A DNA stretch of 64,000 nt from [Clostridium] celerecrescens 18A. Lineage in GTDB: Bacteria > Bacillota > Clostridia > Lachnospirales > Lachnospiraceae. Both the position numbers and the translations under genes were made by a program. Positions 63,561 to 64,000 of this stretch are shown one piece after another (positions within the stretch are counted from its first letter, which is position 1; every line of letters starts with the position of its first letter). The stretch is taken from assembly GCF_002797975.1 (NCBI RefSeq), contig NZ_PGET01000001.1, forward strand, positions 4,824,001-4,888,000, in the 5' to 3' direction. Below the pieces are notes generated by a model, which saw only the letters and a program-made list of their open reading frames with translations, had not been told where the DNA came from and made no database searches.

Positions 63561-64000
63561 ATGAAAAAAGCAGCAGCAATTATTTTGGCGGCATTGGTGG
63601 CGGCAGCAGGAACTGCATGTTCCCAGGTAAAACCGGCAGACACCACAACAGCGGCAGTAAAAACGGAGTCAACAACGGCAGAGACTGTGAAAGAAACAGA
63701 GGTCGTGAAAGAAGGTACTCATATTTATGTTCTGACCGTACCAGAGGATCATGGCTGGACCGGTTCTGTTGCTACCTTCGCAAAACAGAAGATCCAGGAA
63801 GTAAATGAAAACGGCACCTACACTGCGGAACTGATCACCTCAGCCAATGCGGCAGAGCAGATCCGGAACATCGAGGATATCGTTTCCAAGGGAGAAAAGA
63901 ATATTGCAATGGTCATCCAGCCCATTGATGATACGGTGCAGTCCGCCATTCAGGGCGTGATCGACGCAGGGATCCCCTATGTGGCATTTGACCGGATCAT
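63561..64000 (+). CDS. Sugar-binding lipoprotein (ribose/inositol type), 3'-partial
   Basis: Start of a periplasmic-binding-type lipoprotein cut by the window end (146 residues seen). Signal peptide with a lipobox-like GTAC, Thr-rich linker, then HIYVLTVPEDHGWTGSVATF and AMVIQPIDDTVQSAIQGVID, the pattern of ribose- and galactose-type binding proteins (family 4). AAAGGAGG lies nine bases before the ATG. It probably begins the ABC importer that feeds the two enzymes upstream. Confidence 0.87.
   Translation, partial: MKKAAAIILAALVAAAGTACSQVKPADTTTAAVKTESTTAETVKETEVVKEGTHIYVLTVPEDHGWTGSVATFAKQKIQEVNENGTYTAELITSANAAEQIRNIEDIVSKGEKNIAMVIQPIDDTVQSAIQGVIDAGIPYVAFDRI

Overview
The window reads as chromosome of a Gram-positive, endospore-forming, saccharolytic anaerobe of the Lachnospiraceae (Lacrimispora / Clostridium saccharolyticum type). 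This rests on strong AGGAGG ribosome binding sites, lipoprotein-type solute-binding proteins, sortase B, DUF4489 and YaaH-type spore proteins, and several LacI-controlled sugar loci. It is an inference from gene content, not from a marker gene. No rRNA, tRNA, CRISPR array or intact mobile element was found. Two genes are cut by the window edges: a GGDEF protein at the left and a sugar-binding lipoprotein at the right.

Left third (1-21 kb): a diguanylate cyclase with an intact inhibitory site; two overlapping D12-class adenine DNA methyltransferases with no restriction enzyme beside them; a P-type cation ATPase; an acetyltransferase; a secreted tyrosine-phosphatase-like protein; and a minus-strand polyamine import operon led by its own XRE-cupin regulator (xre-potABCD). 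From one control region diverges a plus-strand group holding a beta-propeller lactonase, aroC, an RpiB-type isomerase and a 3-hydroxyisobutyrate-dehydrogenase-family enzyme. Signal peptidase I, a DUF3810 protein, glgB and an MscS channel follow.

Middle (21-44 kb): carbohydrate uptake. A maltodextrin-type set holds a binding protein, two permeases, malQ and a LacI regulator. A LytS/LytTR two-component pair lies directly before a CstA-family carrier, which recalls the pyruvate-sensing BtsSR-BtsT arrangement. A dicarboxylate/amino-acid symporter is preceded by the wreck of an L-cysteine desulfidase (CyuA/YhaM) gene. A cellobiose locus combines a GH94 cellobiose phosphorylase, a LacI regulator, a three-gene ABC importer and a GH1 beta-glucosidase, with the same 17-bp operator in front of both divergent transcripts. 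Neither ABC sugar importer has its own ATPase.

Region 44-51 kb is the most unusual part. It is AT-richer, has long intergenic gaps with gene and IS remnants, and encodes small Cys/His-rich repeat proteins, a LysM-GH18 (YaaH/SleL-like) protein whose catalytic motif is degenerate, a cupin, a Cys-containing unknown and a DUF4489 protein. Several of these genes share a sigma-K-like -10 element, CATATAATA or a close variant. Two of them share an almost identical promoter of about 30 bp. I read this as a late-sporulation (coat or spore-surface) locus that grows and decays quickly.

Right end (51-64 kb): housekeeping and regulatory genes: an HD hydrolase, mgsA, a BTAD regulator with a degenerate GGDEF-like tail, sortase B, glmM, an xpaC-telA pair and leuA, whose -35 box lies inside the preceding terminator. 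Last comes a LacI-controlled catabolic operon (Gfo/Idh/MocA dehydrogenase, TIM-barrel isomerase, sugar-binding lipoprotein) that runs off the window.
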